Assembly (NCBI RefSeq): GCF_001571325.1
Contig: NZ_BCTO01000068.1
Span: 1-54,814 of the forward strand
DNA length: 54,814 nt
Source of the DNA: Delftia tsuruhatensis NBRC 16741
GTDB taxonomy: Bacteria > Pseudomonadota > Gammaproteobacteria > Burkholderiales > Burkholderiaceae_C
Direction of reading: 5' to 3'
Numbering within the stretch: position 1 is the first letter of the stretch; every line of letters starts with the position of its first letter. The notes under the pieces are model-generated. The model saw only the letters and a list, made by a program, of their open reading frames with translations. It ran no database searches and had not been told where the DNA came from. The translations under genes and the position numbers were made by a program. Of the stretch, positions 35,180 through 43,689 are shown piece after piece.

Positions 35180-36174
35180 AGCAGCTCGGCCCGCAGCTGC
35201 TGCGCAGTTTTGGGCGACAGCAGGCCGGGCGCCACGTCAAAGACGGTCCTGCAGCCCGTCTGCCCCGATTGCTGCAGCCGGTGCACGGCGCGCGCGTAGG
35301 CCACGAGCACGCTGGCCGTGAACTCCGGGTTGCTGTCCAGCTGCAGCCGGTATTCAATGGAATGGCGCAGCCCATCGGAGCTGCTGCCGCTGCGGATGAC
35401 GAAGCCGCCATGCGGCATGGCCGCATGGTCACGGGCCAGCTCCTGCGCGCTGATGAAGTGCACCGTGGTGTCGTACTCGTCGAAGTAATGCGGCATGCCG
35501 GTGATGGCCTGGCGCACGCCGTCGGCATCGGCCCCATGCTCCAGCACCACAAAGCACTCGCGCCGGTGCCGCTCGCGCGCAGACAGTTCGGGCCGCACGC
35601 CGCTGCGCACGCGCTGCACGGCCTCGTCCACGGGAATGGTGTACTGCACGCCGCCGGCCACGCCGGGAATGCGGCGGATGGCGTCGGAGTGCCCCTGGCT
35701 CAGGCCCTTGCCCCAGAAGGTGTAGGAGGCGCCATCGGGCAGCAGGGCCTCGCCCATGAGGCGCTGCAGGGAGAACATGCCCGGGTCCCAGCCGGCCGAG
35801 ATCAGCGCCGTGGTGCCCGCCGCGCGGGCCGCCGCGTCGACCAGCTCGAAATGCCCGGGAATGCGCGCATGCGTGTCAAAGCTGTCCACCAGGCTGAAAT
35901 GTGCAGCCAGCGCGGGGGACTGCTGCGGCAGGTCGTCCTTGGAGCCGCCGCACAGCACCAGCACGTCGATGCCTGCGCGATGGGCCAGCAGGCTGTCCAT
36001 GCCGTGCACGGGCGTGCCGGGCTGCAGCGGGCGCAGTTGCGCCGGATCACGGCGGGTGTAGATGCCGGCCAGCACCATGTCGGGGTTGCGGGCAATGGCC
36101 GCCTCCACGCCACGGCCCAGGTTGCCGTGGCCGACGATGGCGATGCGGATGGGAGCGGTGCTGCGATGGTCCAT
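35176..36174 (-). CDS. ddh: meso-diaminopimelate D-dehydrogenase
   Basis: NADPH-dependent enzyme that makes meso-diaminopimelate from tetrahydrodipicolinate in one step, a bypass of the succinylase route to lysine and peptidoglycan. 332 residues, near the 320-326 of known Ddh. The dinucleotide fold shows VGHGNLGRG at about 15-23. Family motifs follow: VDSFDTHARIPGHF, SAGWDPGMFSLQR and FWGKGLSQGHSDAIRRIPGV. AAAGG lies 6 nt before ATG 36174. It is divergent from truC. Confidence 0.93.
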   Translation of the reverse strand: MDHRSTAPIRIAIVGHGNLGRGVEAAIARNPDMVLAGIYTRRDPAQLRPLQPGTPVHGMDSLLAHRAGIDVLVLCGGSKDDLPQQSPALAAHFSLVDSFDTHARIPGHFELVDAAARAAGTTALISAGWDPGMFSLQRLMGEALLPDGASYTFWGKGLSQGHSDAIRRIPGVAGGVQYTIPVDEAVQRVRSGVRPELSARERHRRECFVVLEHGADADGVRQAITGMPHYFDEYDTTVHFISAQELARDHAAMPHGGFVIRSGSSSDGLRHSIEYRLQLDSNPEFTASVLVAYARAVHRLQQSGQTGCRTVFDVAPGLLSPKTAQQLRAELL

Positions 36175-36402
36175 GCGGTGCGGTGCCTTTGCGATGAGGT
36201 TCAAAAACTGCGGCTCGAAAATGAGGCTCATGCGCCAGCGCAGAACCAGGCGCGATCTTGCATCGCCAAGGAGCCGCCAGTCGTGCACTGCCGGGCAGCA
36301 CTGCGTTGCCCTGCGCGGGGGTACTGAGCGGCGATGTTGGGCAGGGGTATTGGGAGAGGGTCGTGGGCCGTGGTGGACAGCAGCGCCTACACTCACGCCC
36401 TC

Positions 36403-37272
36403 ATGTCCCAGCCCTCATCCCCCATCGCCCAGCCGCTGCCCTCGGAGTGCGGCGACGCACCGCTGCACATCCTCTGGCGCGACGAGCACCTGGTGGCGGT
36501 CTACAAGCCCGCAGGCTGGCTGGTGCACCGCACGGGACTGGACGCGCACGAGACGCGCTTCGTGCTGCAGACCCTGCGCGACCAGCTGGGCTGCCATGTG
36601 CACCCTGCGCACCGGCTGGACAAGGGCACCTGCGGCGTGCTGGTGATGGCCCTGCATGCCCAGGCCGCGCAGCGGCTGGGCCAGGCGTTTGCCGGGCAGC
36701 AAGTGCGCAAGCAATACCTGGCGCTGGTGCGCGGCTGGCTGCCCGATGCGGTGGAGGTGGACCACGCGCTCCGACCCGACGATGCGCCCGAGGACGCGCC
36801 AGCCCAGCCCGCACGGACTGCGCTGCGCTGCCTGGCCCGGCTCGAATGGCCCGAGGCCTTTGATCCGCGCCATGCGGCCACGCGGATTTCGCTGGTCCAG
36901 GCGCTGCCTGCCACGGGCCGCCGCCACCAGATACGCCGCCATCTCAAGCATGTGGCCCATCCCATCATTGGCGACGCCACGCATGGCAAGGGGCCGCTGA
37001 ACCGCTGGTGGGCCGAGCGCCTGGGCCTGCAGCGGCTGTGGCTGCATGCCCATGCGCTGGAGCTGGCGCACCCGATGACGGGCGAGCCGCTGCGCTTCGA
37101 GGCCGACTGGAGCCGGCTGGGCCATGTGCCCGAGGTGCAGCAATGGCGCGCGCTGTGCGCCCTGCCCGGCTGGCAGGCCTGTGCGGGCCTGCCGGCGACG
37201 GCCGGGCTGGATCAGGCAGCTTCGGCAGGCGCGCCCGTTTCAGGCTGCTCCATCAGCGGCGCGGCCACGTAG
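36403..37272 (+). CDS. truC: RluA-family pseudouridine synthase, probably TruC (tRNA U65)
   Basis: 289 residues. The catalytic Asp lies in HRLDKGTCGVLVMAL, and the KPAGWLVHRTGLD start and RRHQIRRHLKHVAHPIIGD block are typical of this family. The C-terminal LWLHAHALELAHPMTGE and the following Trp-containing tail match TruC better than RluA/C/D. There is no S4 domain. The C-terminal 40 residues extend past the usual end and overlap the convergent DHH gene by 61 bp. Start ATG 36403 is chosen for family fit. Confidence 0.87.
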   Translation: MSQPSSPIAQPLPSECGDAPLHILWRDEHLVAVYKPAGWLVHRTGLDAHETRFVLQTLRDQLGCHVHPAHRLDKGTCGVLVMALHAQAAQRLGQAFAGQQVRKQYLALVRGWLPDAVEVDHALRPDDAPEDAPAQPARTALRCLARLEWPEAFDPRHAATRISLVQALPATGRRHQIRRHLKHVAHPIIGDATHGKGPLNRWWAERLGLQRLWLHAHALELAHPMTGEPLRFEADWSRLGHVPEVQQWRALCALPGWQACAGLPATAGLDQAASAGAPVSGCSISGAAT

Positions 37273-38204
37273 GCGTAGTCGGCCGAGGCATCGGCCTTGA
37301 GCACGCCCGACAGCAGCTCCACCAGACGCTCGTTGCCCATCTTGAAGCCGCAGGCCTGGGCATGGCCGCCGCCGCCGAAGCTTTCGGCCAGCGCAATGCA
37401 GTTGAACTCCGAGCGCGATCGCAGTCCGACCTTCACCCCCTTGGTGCTGGCATGCCACATCAGCGCGAAGCTGCCGCTCTGGCGCGCCAGCAGGTCGCCG
37501 ACCTGGCTGTGGAACATGCCGGGGCAGTTGACCATCAGGCCCTGCATGCCGTTGAAGACCAGGGGCTGGGCGGACTCGGAAATGTCGGCGCACAGCTTCT
37601 GGAATTTCTCGTCCATGGCGCCGCCGCGTGCCATGAAGGCAGCTTCCTGCTCGGGCGTGAAGGCCGCGATCTCGGCCCAGCGCTCGAAGCTGCGCGGCTC
37701 CATGTCCAGCGCCGCGAGAAAGCCCGCGCTCTCGGCGAATTCCCACTTCCAGATGTCGCGGTCCTCGATGAAGCGGATCAGGCCCGGCACGGGCTTGTCG
37801 GCCTGGAAGAACTCCCAGGCCAGGCGCGCGCCGGACTTGTTCATGTCGAAGTGCACGACGCCGCAGCGGCACTGGTAGCCGGTGAGCTTTTCGGCAGCGC
37901 TCTTGTGGTGGTCCAGCACCACGAGCTTGGACACGCGCGACTCGATCTCGGCCATCAGCTCGGGCTCGAAGGCGAAGTCCAGCACGTAGACCGCGCGGCC
38001 GGCCAGCTCGCCCAGGTCGTCGGCCTTCTGGATCTCGCCATGGTCCAGCCCGCGGAATTCGGCCTGCCCGCCGTAGAACAGCCAGGCCGCCAGCGCCGCG
38101 CCATAGCCGTCCGGGCAGCGGCGGCCGTGGTACAGGATCAGGGGCTGGGGATCGTCATGCTCGGGGCGCACGAACAATTGCAGGGGCAGGATGGTGTTTT
38201 TCAT
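37212..38204 (-). CDS. DHH family phosphoesterase
   Basis: 330 residues. The DHH motif is VVLDHHK (about residue 97), preceded by metal-site residues in HGRRCPDGYG and YVLDFAFEPE. The C-terminal DHHA1 domain has the GGGHAQACGF motif. Proteins of this type are nano-RNases, oligonucleotide phosphatases or exopolyphosphatase-like enzymes; the exact substrate is unknown. ATG 38204 is chosen for family fit. The 3' end overlaps truC by 61 bp on the opposite strand. Confidence 0.87.
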   Translation of the reverse strand: MKNTILPLQLFVRPEHDDPQPLILYHGRRCPDGYGAALAAWLFYGGQAEFRGLDHGEIQKADDLGELAGRAVYVLDFAFEPELMAEIESRVSKLVVLDHHKSAAEKLTGYQCRCGVVHFDMNKSGARLAWEFFQADKPVPGLIRFIEDRDIWKWEFAESAGFLAALDMEPRSFERWAEIAAFTPEQEAAFMARGGAMDEKFQKLCADISESAQPLVFNGMQGLMVNCPGMFHSQVGDLLARQSGSFALMWHASTKGVKVGLRSRSEFNCIALAESFGGGGHAQACGFKMGNERLVELLSGVLKADASADYAYVAAPLMEQPETGAPAEAA

Positions 38205-38437
38205 GATGGGGGCGATTGTCGGTCCTGGCGCCATTCCCCTGCATCTGCGCCAACTCCCGGGCCAGGGCATTGCGCGGGCAGCTATCAAAGAACGTAGCGC
38301 AAAGCCTCGGCAGCACAAGGCCTATCGGCGCGGCAGACGGCATAGGCAAACCCCAGGACCTATCATGTCCGCCTTGTCATTGAATTGCTGCGACCGCCTG
38401 CGGACCCGCTTGGCGTGCAGGCCGTCGCGGCCCCTGT

Positions 38438-39646
38438 ATGCGATCCACACCCGACATCACCCCCCATCTCGGCTCCCTGCTGAAGTTCCGCCACGACCTG
38501 CATGCCCACCCCGAGCTGCGCTACGAGGAGCACCGCACCGGCGACAAGGTGGCGGCCTATCTCCAGGCGCTGGGGCTGCAGGTGCACCGCGGGCTGGGCC
38601 GGACCGGCGTGGTGGCAAGCATCCACGGCCGGGGGCGCAGCGCCGCCAACCCGGGCCGCAGCCTCGGCATCCGTGCCGACATGGATGCGCTGCCGGTGAC
38701 GGAACTCAATGCCTTCGGCCACGCCAGCCAGAACCCGGGCTGCATGCATGCCTGCGGCCATGACGGCCATACCACCATGCTGCTGGGTGCGGCCACGCTG
38801 CTGGCGCAGCAGCCCGATTTCGATGGCACGGTGCACCTGATCTTCCAGCCCGCCGAGGAAGGCGGCGCAGGCGCCAAGGCCATGATGGACGATGGCCTGT
38901 TCGAGCGATTCCCCTGCGAGGCCGTGTTCGCGCTGCACAACTGGCCTGCCCTGCCTGCCGGCGAAATGGCGGTGCGCGTGGGGCCCATCATGGCGTCCAC
39001 GCTGCGTTTCGAGATCCGCGTGCACGGCAAGGGCGGGCACGCTGCCATGCCCCACACCACGCTGGACCCGATTCCCGTGGCCTGCGCCATCGTCGGCCAG
39101 CTGCAGACCCTGGTGTCGCGCAGCACCGATCCGCTGGACAGCGCCGTGCTCACCGTGGGCAAGATCACCAGCGGCACGGTGGAAAACATCATTCCCGACG
39201 AGGCCAGCATCTTCGGCACGGTGCGCGCCCTCAGGACCGAGACGCAGCAGATGTTCATCGAAGGCATGCAGCGCATCAGCGAGCATGTGGCGGCGGCCCA
39301 TCTGTGCCGCGCCGAGTTCATCCTCAGGCCCGGCTACCCCAACACCACCAACCACGCGCACGAGGCCCGCTTCATGGCCGATGTGATGCGCGAGGCGGTG
39401 GGCGAGGACCGCACCCACGCCGACATCCTGCCGGCCATGACGGCCGAGGACTTCGGCTTCATGCTCGAGGCCGTGCCCGGCGCCTATGGCTGGATAGGCA
39501 ACGGTCCCGCCACGGGCCAGCCCGGCGTGGGCCTGCACAATCCCGGCTACGACTTCAACGACGACAACCTGGGACGTGGCGCACGCTTTTGGGATCTGCT
39601 GGCGCGCCGCTGGCTGGAGCAGCCCGCCAACCAGGCCAGGGACTGA
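38438..39646 (+). CDS. M20 family amidohydrolase (hippurate hydrolase-like)
   Basis: 402 residues, cytoplasmic metal-dependent amidohydrolase. Metal and catalytic residues are visible in MHACGHDGHT and PAEEGGAGA, with the dimerisation domain at about 190-300 (GKGGHAAMPH). Related enzymes remove acyl groups from amino acids (hippurate, N-acetylated amino acids, IAA conjugates). The start ATG 38438 directly precedes the conserved LLKFRHDLHAHPELRYEE region. It is divergent from the DHH gene. Confidence 0.92.
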   Translation: MRSTPDITPHLGSLLKFRHDLHAHPELRYEEHRTGDKVAAYLQALGLQVHRGLGRTGVVASIHGRGRSAANPGRSLGIRADMDALPVTELNAFGHASQNPGCMHACGHDGHTTMLLGAATLLAQQPDFDGTVHLIFQPAEEGGAGAKAMMDDGLFERFPCEAVFALHNWPALPAGEMAVRVGPIMASTLRFEIRVHGKGGHAAMPHTTLDPIPVACAIVGQLQTLVSRSTDPLDSAVLTVGKITSGTVENIIPDEASIFGTVRALRTETQQMFIEGMQRISEHVAAAHLCRAEFILRPGYPNTTNHAHEARFMADVMREAVGEDRTHADILPAMTAEDFGFMLEAVPGAYGWIGNGPATGQPGVGLHNPGYDFNDDNLGRGARFWDLLARRWLEQPANQARD

Positions 39647-39687
39647 ACAGGCCGCGCCAGGGCCGCCACCCTGGCGTGCCTACGGCC

Positions 39688-41976
39688 TCACACGCCGGCC
39701 GCCCCCACTTGAAGATCCACCCACTCGGCGGCAGGCAGCGGCCGGCCGTAGTGGTAGCCCTGGAACAGCACATCCTGGTTCCAGGCGCGCAGGGTGCCGG
39801 CCTGCTCCTCGGTCTCCACCCCTTCGGCCACCACGCGCAGGTGCAGGCGACGGGCCATGAGCAAAATGGCCTCGACCATGGCGGCATTGCCGGGCGAGGC
39901 ATGGCAGTCCTGCACAAAGGACTTGTCGATCTTGAGTTCACGGAACGGCAGCCGCTGCAGATAGGCCAGCGATGAATAGCCGGTGCCGAAGTCGTCCAGC
40001 CCCATCTCCACGCCCAGCAGCTGCAGCTCGGTCATGCGCTCGCGCGCCTCGTCCACGTCGCGCATGACCACGCTTTCCGTGACCTCCAGCGTCAGCCGGC
40101 GCGGGTCGGCGCCGGTGGTGGCCAGGATGCGCTTGAGCTTGTTCACCACATCGGGCTGGCGGAACTGCCGCCAGCTGACGTTGACCGACAGCCGCCAGCC
40201 GTGCTGCACGAATTCGGGCCGCACCAGCATGCGGCAGGCCTGCTCCAGCATCCAGTCTCCCAGCTGCACGATCAGGTCCGACTCCTCTGCCACGGCAATG
40301 AAGTCGCCGGGCTCGACCATGCCCAGGCGCGGATGGTTCCAGCGCACCAGCACCTCGGCGCCCACGCAGCGCCCCATGCGGTCCACCTGGGACTGCAGGT
40401 AGGGCTGCAGCTCGCCGGCAGGGATGGCGCGGCGCAGGTCCTTTTCGATGCGAAAGCGCTTGCCCACGGCCTCGGCCATGTCGGGCTGGAAGATGACGAC
40501 CTGGCCCAGACCGGCCTGCTTGGCCTGGTGCAGGGCCACGCCGGCGCGGCGCAGCACGTCATGGCCGCCGCTGTCGGTGCGCGAGGCGGCAAAGCTGGCC
40601 GCGCCAATGCTGCAGCTGGCCTGCACTTCCTCGCCGGTTTCCTCCAGCCATAGCGGCCGCTCCAGCGCGTCCTGCAGCACCTGGGCCAGGGCGCGCATGT
40701 GCTGGTCGACCTCGGCGGCCTCGTGGCCTGCCTTCTCCAGCAGCACGGCGAATTCGTCGGCGCCCATGCGGGCCAGCAGCACGCCGTCGGGCAGGGCATC
40801 GGCCAGGCGCAGCGCCAGCGCGCCCAGCAGCGCGTCGCCGCGCACCGTGCCGCGCACGTCGTTGAAGGCCGTGAAGCGGTCCATGTCCAGCAGCAGCAGG
40901 CCGTGGCGCGGCTCGCCCCCCTTGCCGCCCTCGCGGAACTCGCGCGCCAGCGCGCGCAGCCGCTGGGTCAGCGACAGGCGGTTGGGCAGGCCGGTGAGCG
41001 CATCGAAATGCGCCAGCGCATGGATCTGGCGCTCCGCGCGCATGCGCTCGGACAGGTCCTGCTTGAGCTCCACATAGTTGACGATGCTGCCGTCCGAGGC
41101 CCGTATCGGCGCCACGAGCACGGCCTCGGGCAGGTCCTCGCCCTGGCGCGTGCGGTTGGTCATCTGGCCACGCCACAGCGCGCCCCGGCCCAGCTGGTGC
41201 AGCGCCTCTTCCCAGGCCGGAGCATCCAGCCCCATGGTGGAGTAGCGGTGCGTGGGCTGGCCCAGGACTTCGTTGCGCGCAAAGCCCGTGCGCTGCAAAA
41301 AGGCCTCGTTCACATAGACGATGTTCTGGTGCACGTCGGTGATGACGATGCTCTCGGGGTTCTGCTCCACGGCGCGGTAGAACTTGCGCAGATCGTCCTG
41401 GTGCTGCTCCAGCGCGCCCAGTGTGTCCTGCAGCTCCTGGGCGCGGCGGATCAGGCTGCGCCGCGCCATCAGCGTGACCGTGCCCGTCAGCCCCAGCATG
41501 CCCACGAAGTAGAGCATGGAGAACACGGGCGAGGTCTCGCGCTGGCCGATCCAGTCAACGCCTTCCCGGCCCGCCACCCAGAAACCGGCCATGGTCAGCA
41601 CGGACAGGACCAGCATGACCAGCGTGGTGCGCACGCCCAGCACCCAGGCGCACATGACCAGCAGGGCAGGAAAGGCCAGCACCGAACCGCTTTGCACGCC
41701 GCCCGTGGCGGCCACCACGGTCACGGCCGCCGTCCAGGTGCCCCAGACAAGCACATTGGAGGCCAGCCGCCAGTGCCGGCGCCAGCCCAGCAGCACGGCA
41801 CCGAAGCTCACGCCTGCGGCAACCAGGTTCAGCCGCACGCTGAGCCAGGGAACGGGGTCCTGCATCAGCAGCGCCATGGCCAGCATCACGGTGAGGCTGG
41901 TGATCCATATGCTGCCCACCAGGACCACCCTGCGCAGGGACAAATGGGTTTCCGCCTCGACTCGATGACGCCGCAT
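39688..41976 (-). CDS. Membrane PAS-GGDEF-EAL protein (probable c-di-GMP phosphodiesterase)
   Basis: 762 residues. About six N-terminal membrane helices (residues 15-165) are followed by a short coiled coil, then a PAS domain (about 196-306). The GGDEF domain follows (about 321-485), with the signature changed to GADEF (405-409). The EAL domain (about 500-750) has EVL instead of EAL but keeps ExLxR, NVSWRQF, VTES, DDFGTGYSS and KIDKSF. Prediction: the cyclase is weak or inactive and the phosphodiesterase functional, controlled by the PAS/membrane sensor. The start is either ATG 41976 (used) or GTG 42003. Confidence 0.92.
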   Translation of the reverse strand: MRRHRVEAETHLSLRRVVLVGSIWITSLTVMLAMALLMQDPVPWLSVRLNLVAAGVSFGAVLLGWRRHWRLASNVLVWGTWTAAVTVVAATGGVQSGSVLAFPALLVMCAWVLGVRTTLVMLVLSVLTMAGFWVAGREGVDWIGQRETSPVFSMLYFVGMLGLTGTVTLMARRSLIRRAQELQDTLGALEQHQDDLRKFYRAVEQNPESIVITDVHQNIVYVNEAFLQRTGFARNEVLGQPTHRYSTMGLDAPAWEEALHQLGRGALWRGQMTNRTRQGEDLPEAVLVAPIRASDGSIVNYVELKQDLSERMRAERQIHALAHFDALTGLPNRLSLTQRLRALAREFREGGKGGEPRHGLLLLDMDRFTAFNDVRGTVRGDALLGALALRLADALPDGVLLARMGADEFAVLLEKAGHEAAEVDQHMRALAQVLQDALERPLWLEETGEEVQASCSIGAASFAASRTDSGGHDVLRRAGVALHQAKQAGLGQVVIFQPDMAEAVGKRFRIEKDLRRAIPAGELQPYLQSQVDRMGRCVGAEVLVRWNHPRLGMVEPGDFIAVAEESDLIVQLGDWMLEQACRMLVRPEFVQHGWRLSVNVSWRQFRQPDVVNKLKRILATTGADPRRLTLEVTESVVMRDVDEARERMTELQLLGVEMGLDDFGTGYSSLAYLQRLPFRELKIDKSFVQDCHASPGNAAMVEAILLMARRLHLRVVAEGVETEEQAGTLRAWNQDVLFQGYHYGRPLPAAEWVDLQVGAAGV

Positions 41977-42102
41977 GAAAAAGCCCCAACAGAGAAAGAA
42001 CACTCAACATGCTAGCGGTCGGCGCCGCCTGCGGCTGTGGTGGTTGTGCCACCGCCCCGGTCGGACGCGCTCTTGCACCAAACAGGGTATGCGGGCGCCG
42101 GT

Positions 42103-43056
42103 TCAGGGCGCGCTTTTGCGCTCGCGCGGCGGCCGCTTGCGCGCCTTGACGGCGTCCTTGCGCGCCTGGCGCTCGGCATCGCGCTGCTGGCCCACGGCCA
42201 GCCATTGCGCGTACTCCTCGGGAGTCTCCAGCGTGATGCGGCCCAGGACCGCTGCGCGGAAATCCGTGAGCACCAGCTCGGCCGCCTTTTGCACATTGAC
42301 ACGTCCGCCGCCCATCATGGCGCCGCGGCGCCGGCCGATGGCGTCCAGCAGCTCGTCGTCGTGCAGGGCGGCGATGCGTTCGTTGTCCAGGCCCAGCTTG
42401 TAGCGCGCCTCCAGCATGTCCGCGTAGTTCTTCTGCAGATAGCCCAGCAGCTCCAGCGCCACCAGTTCCTCGTCATAGGCGTTGCGGCCGACGGCGCCGC
42501 TGGCGGCCAGGTTGTAGCCGCTTTGCTCGACGATGATGCGCGGCCACAGCATGCCGGGCGTGTCCCAGAGGTAGAAGTCGTCGGCCAGCACGATGCGCTG
42601 CTCCAGCTTGGTGATGCCGGCCTCGTCCCCCGTCTTGGCCTGCCGCTTGCCGCTCATGGAGTTGATCAGCGTGGACTTGCCCACGTTGGGGATGCCGCAG
42701 ATCAGCACGCGCATGGGCTTGGCCATGCCGCCACGGTTCGGCGCCAGCAGCTTGCAGGCCTCGATCAGCCGGCGCGTGGGCGCGGGCTCGGAGGCGTCCA
42801 GCGCAATGGCGCGCGTGTCGCTCTGGGCGTTGTACCAGTCCAGCCACAGCGGCGTGCGCGCGGCATCGGCCAGGTCCTGCTTGTTGAGCACCTGCAGGCG
42901 CGGCTTGTGGCCCGTCAGCTCCTGCAGCAGCGGGTTGCTGCTCGACCCCGGCAGGCGCGCATCCAGCACTTCGATGACCACATCGATTTCCTTGACGCGC
43001 TCGGTGATCACCTTGCGCGTGAGATTCATGTGACCGGGGAACCACTGTATGGCCAT
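42103..43056 (-). CDS. rbgA: Circularly permuted ribosome-assembly GTPase, RbgA/YlqF family
   Basis: 317 residues. The G motifs occur in permuted order: G4 NKQDL first, then G1 GIPNVGKST, then G3 DTPG. The N-terminus MAIQWFPGHMNLTRKV is diagnostic of YlqF. In Bacillus RbgA acts in late 50S assembly. The C-terminus is extended with a basic Arg/Lys tail. ATG 43056 is chosen because the family begins at this Met. Confidence 0.94.
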   Translation of the reverse strand: MAIQWFPGHMNLTRKVITERVKEIDVVIEVLDARLPGSSSNPLLQELTGHKPRLQVLNKQDLADAARTPLWLDWYNAQSDTRAIALDASEPAPTRRLIEACKLLAPNRGGMAKPMRVLICGIPNVGKSTLINSMSGKRQAKTGDEAGITKLEQRIVLADDFYLWDTPGMLWPRIIVEQSGYNLAASGAVGRNAYDEELVALELLGYLQKNYADMLEARYKLGLDNERIAALHDDELLDAIGRRRGAMMGGGRVNVQKAAELVLTDFRAAVLGRITLETPEEYAQWLAVGQQRDAERQARKDAVKARKRPPRERKSAP

Positions 43057-43224
43057 GGGATTACTTTCTGGGAAACGGGGGGACTGGCAGGGGCGCAAGG
43101 ATAATTCATGGCTTGCGCAGACAGGATGCAACAACGCGCGGCGCCCCGGCGCAACCCGCAGACTTCCATTTTTTCTTGCGCAAGCCGCAATTGTCCCCCG
43201 CTTTTACGCCCAGCCTCACTGCCC

Positions 43225-43467
43225 ATGTCCTTGCCCGATACCCCCTCGTCCCGCTCCGCCTCGCGCAAGGCAGACATCGAACTGCTGATCAAGGGCGTGA
43301 CCTGCGCCGTGATCGGGCTGGTGATTCTGCTGGCGCCACAGTTCATGGCGCCCGGGGGCATCGTGCAGATGATGGCCCAGTCGTACCTGGTCGGCTGGTT
43401 CGCCCTGCTGCTGGGCACGGCCTTCATCGTGCTGTTTGCGGTGCGCCGCAGCAAGGCGCGGCGCTGA
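43225..43467 (+). CDS. Small inner-membrane protein with two transmembrane helices
   Basis: 80 residues. Two hydrophobic helices at about 25-42 and 54-74 are flanked by charged ends (SRKADIELLIKG and RRSKARR), so both termini are probably cytoplasmic. No recognised domain. It is divergent from rbgA and is followed 3 bp later by a Cys-rich small ORF, so the two may be co-translated. Confidence 0.65.
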   Translation: MSLPDTPSSRSASRKADIELLIKGVTCAVIGLVILLAPQFMAPGGIVQMMAQSYLVGWFALLLGTAFIVLFAVRRSKARR

Positions 43468-43469
43468 GC

Positions 43470-43682
43470 ATGGTGCAGGGGTCGCTGGAGCAGGCGCTGT
43501 CGCAGATCCAGCTGTGGCAGCAGCGCGCCCAGGCCGCAGGCATTGCACTGCGCCCTGCGCCGCCCCAGCCCACGAGCTGCTGCGGCCGCGGCTGCAACGG
43601 CTGCGTCTGGGAGGGCTTCTACGACGCCGTGCTGTTCTGGTGCGAGGACGCAGGCCAGGCGCTGGGCGCCGGGCGGGGTTGA
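43470..43682 (+). CDS. Small Cys-rich oxidoreductase-like protein
   Basis: 70 residues. The C-terminal half has CCGRGCNGCVWEGFYDA (Cys37, 38, 42, 45) plus Cys58, matching the Oxidored-like family. These short sequences also occur in eukaryotic proteins and are of unknown role, possibly binding metal. The start is 3 bp after the small membrane protein stop codon. It is convergent with gshA, 7 bp apart. Confidence 0.7.
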   Translation: MVQGSLEQALSQIQLWQQRAQAAGIALRPAPPQPTSCCGRGCNGCVWEGFYDAVLFWCEDAGQALGAGRG

Positions 43683-43689
43683 AGCGCGC

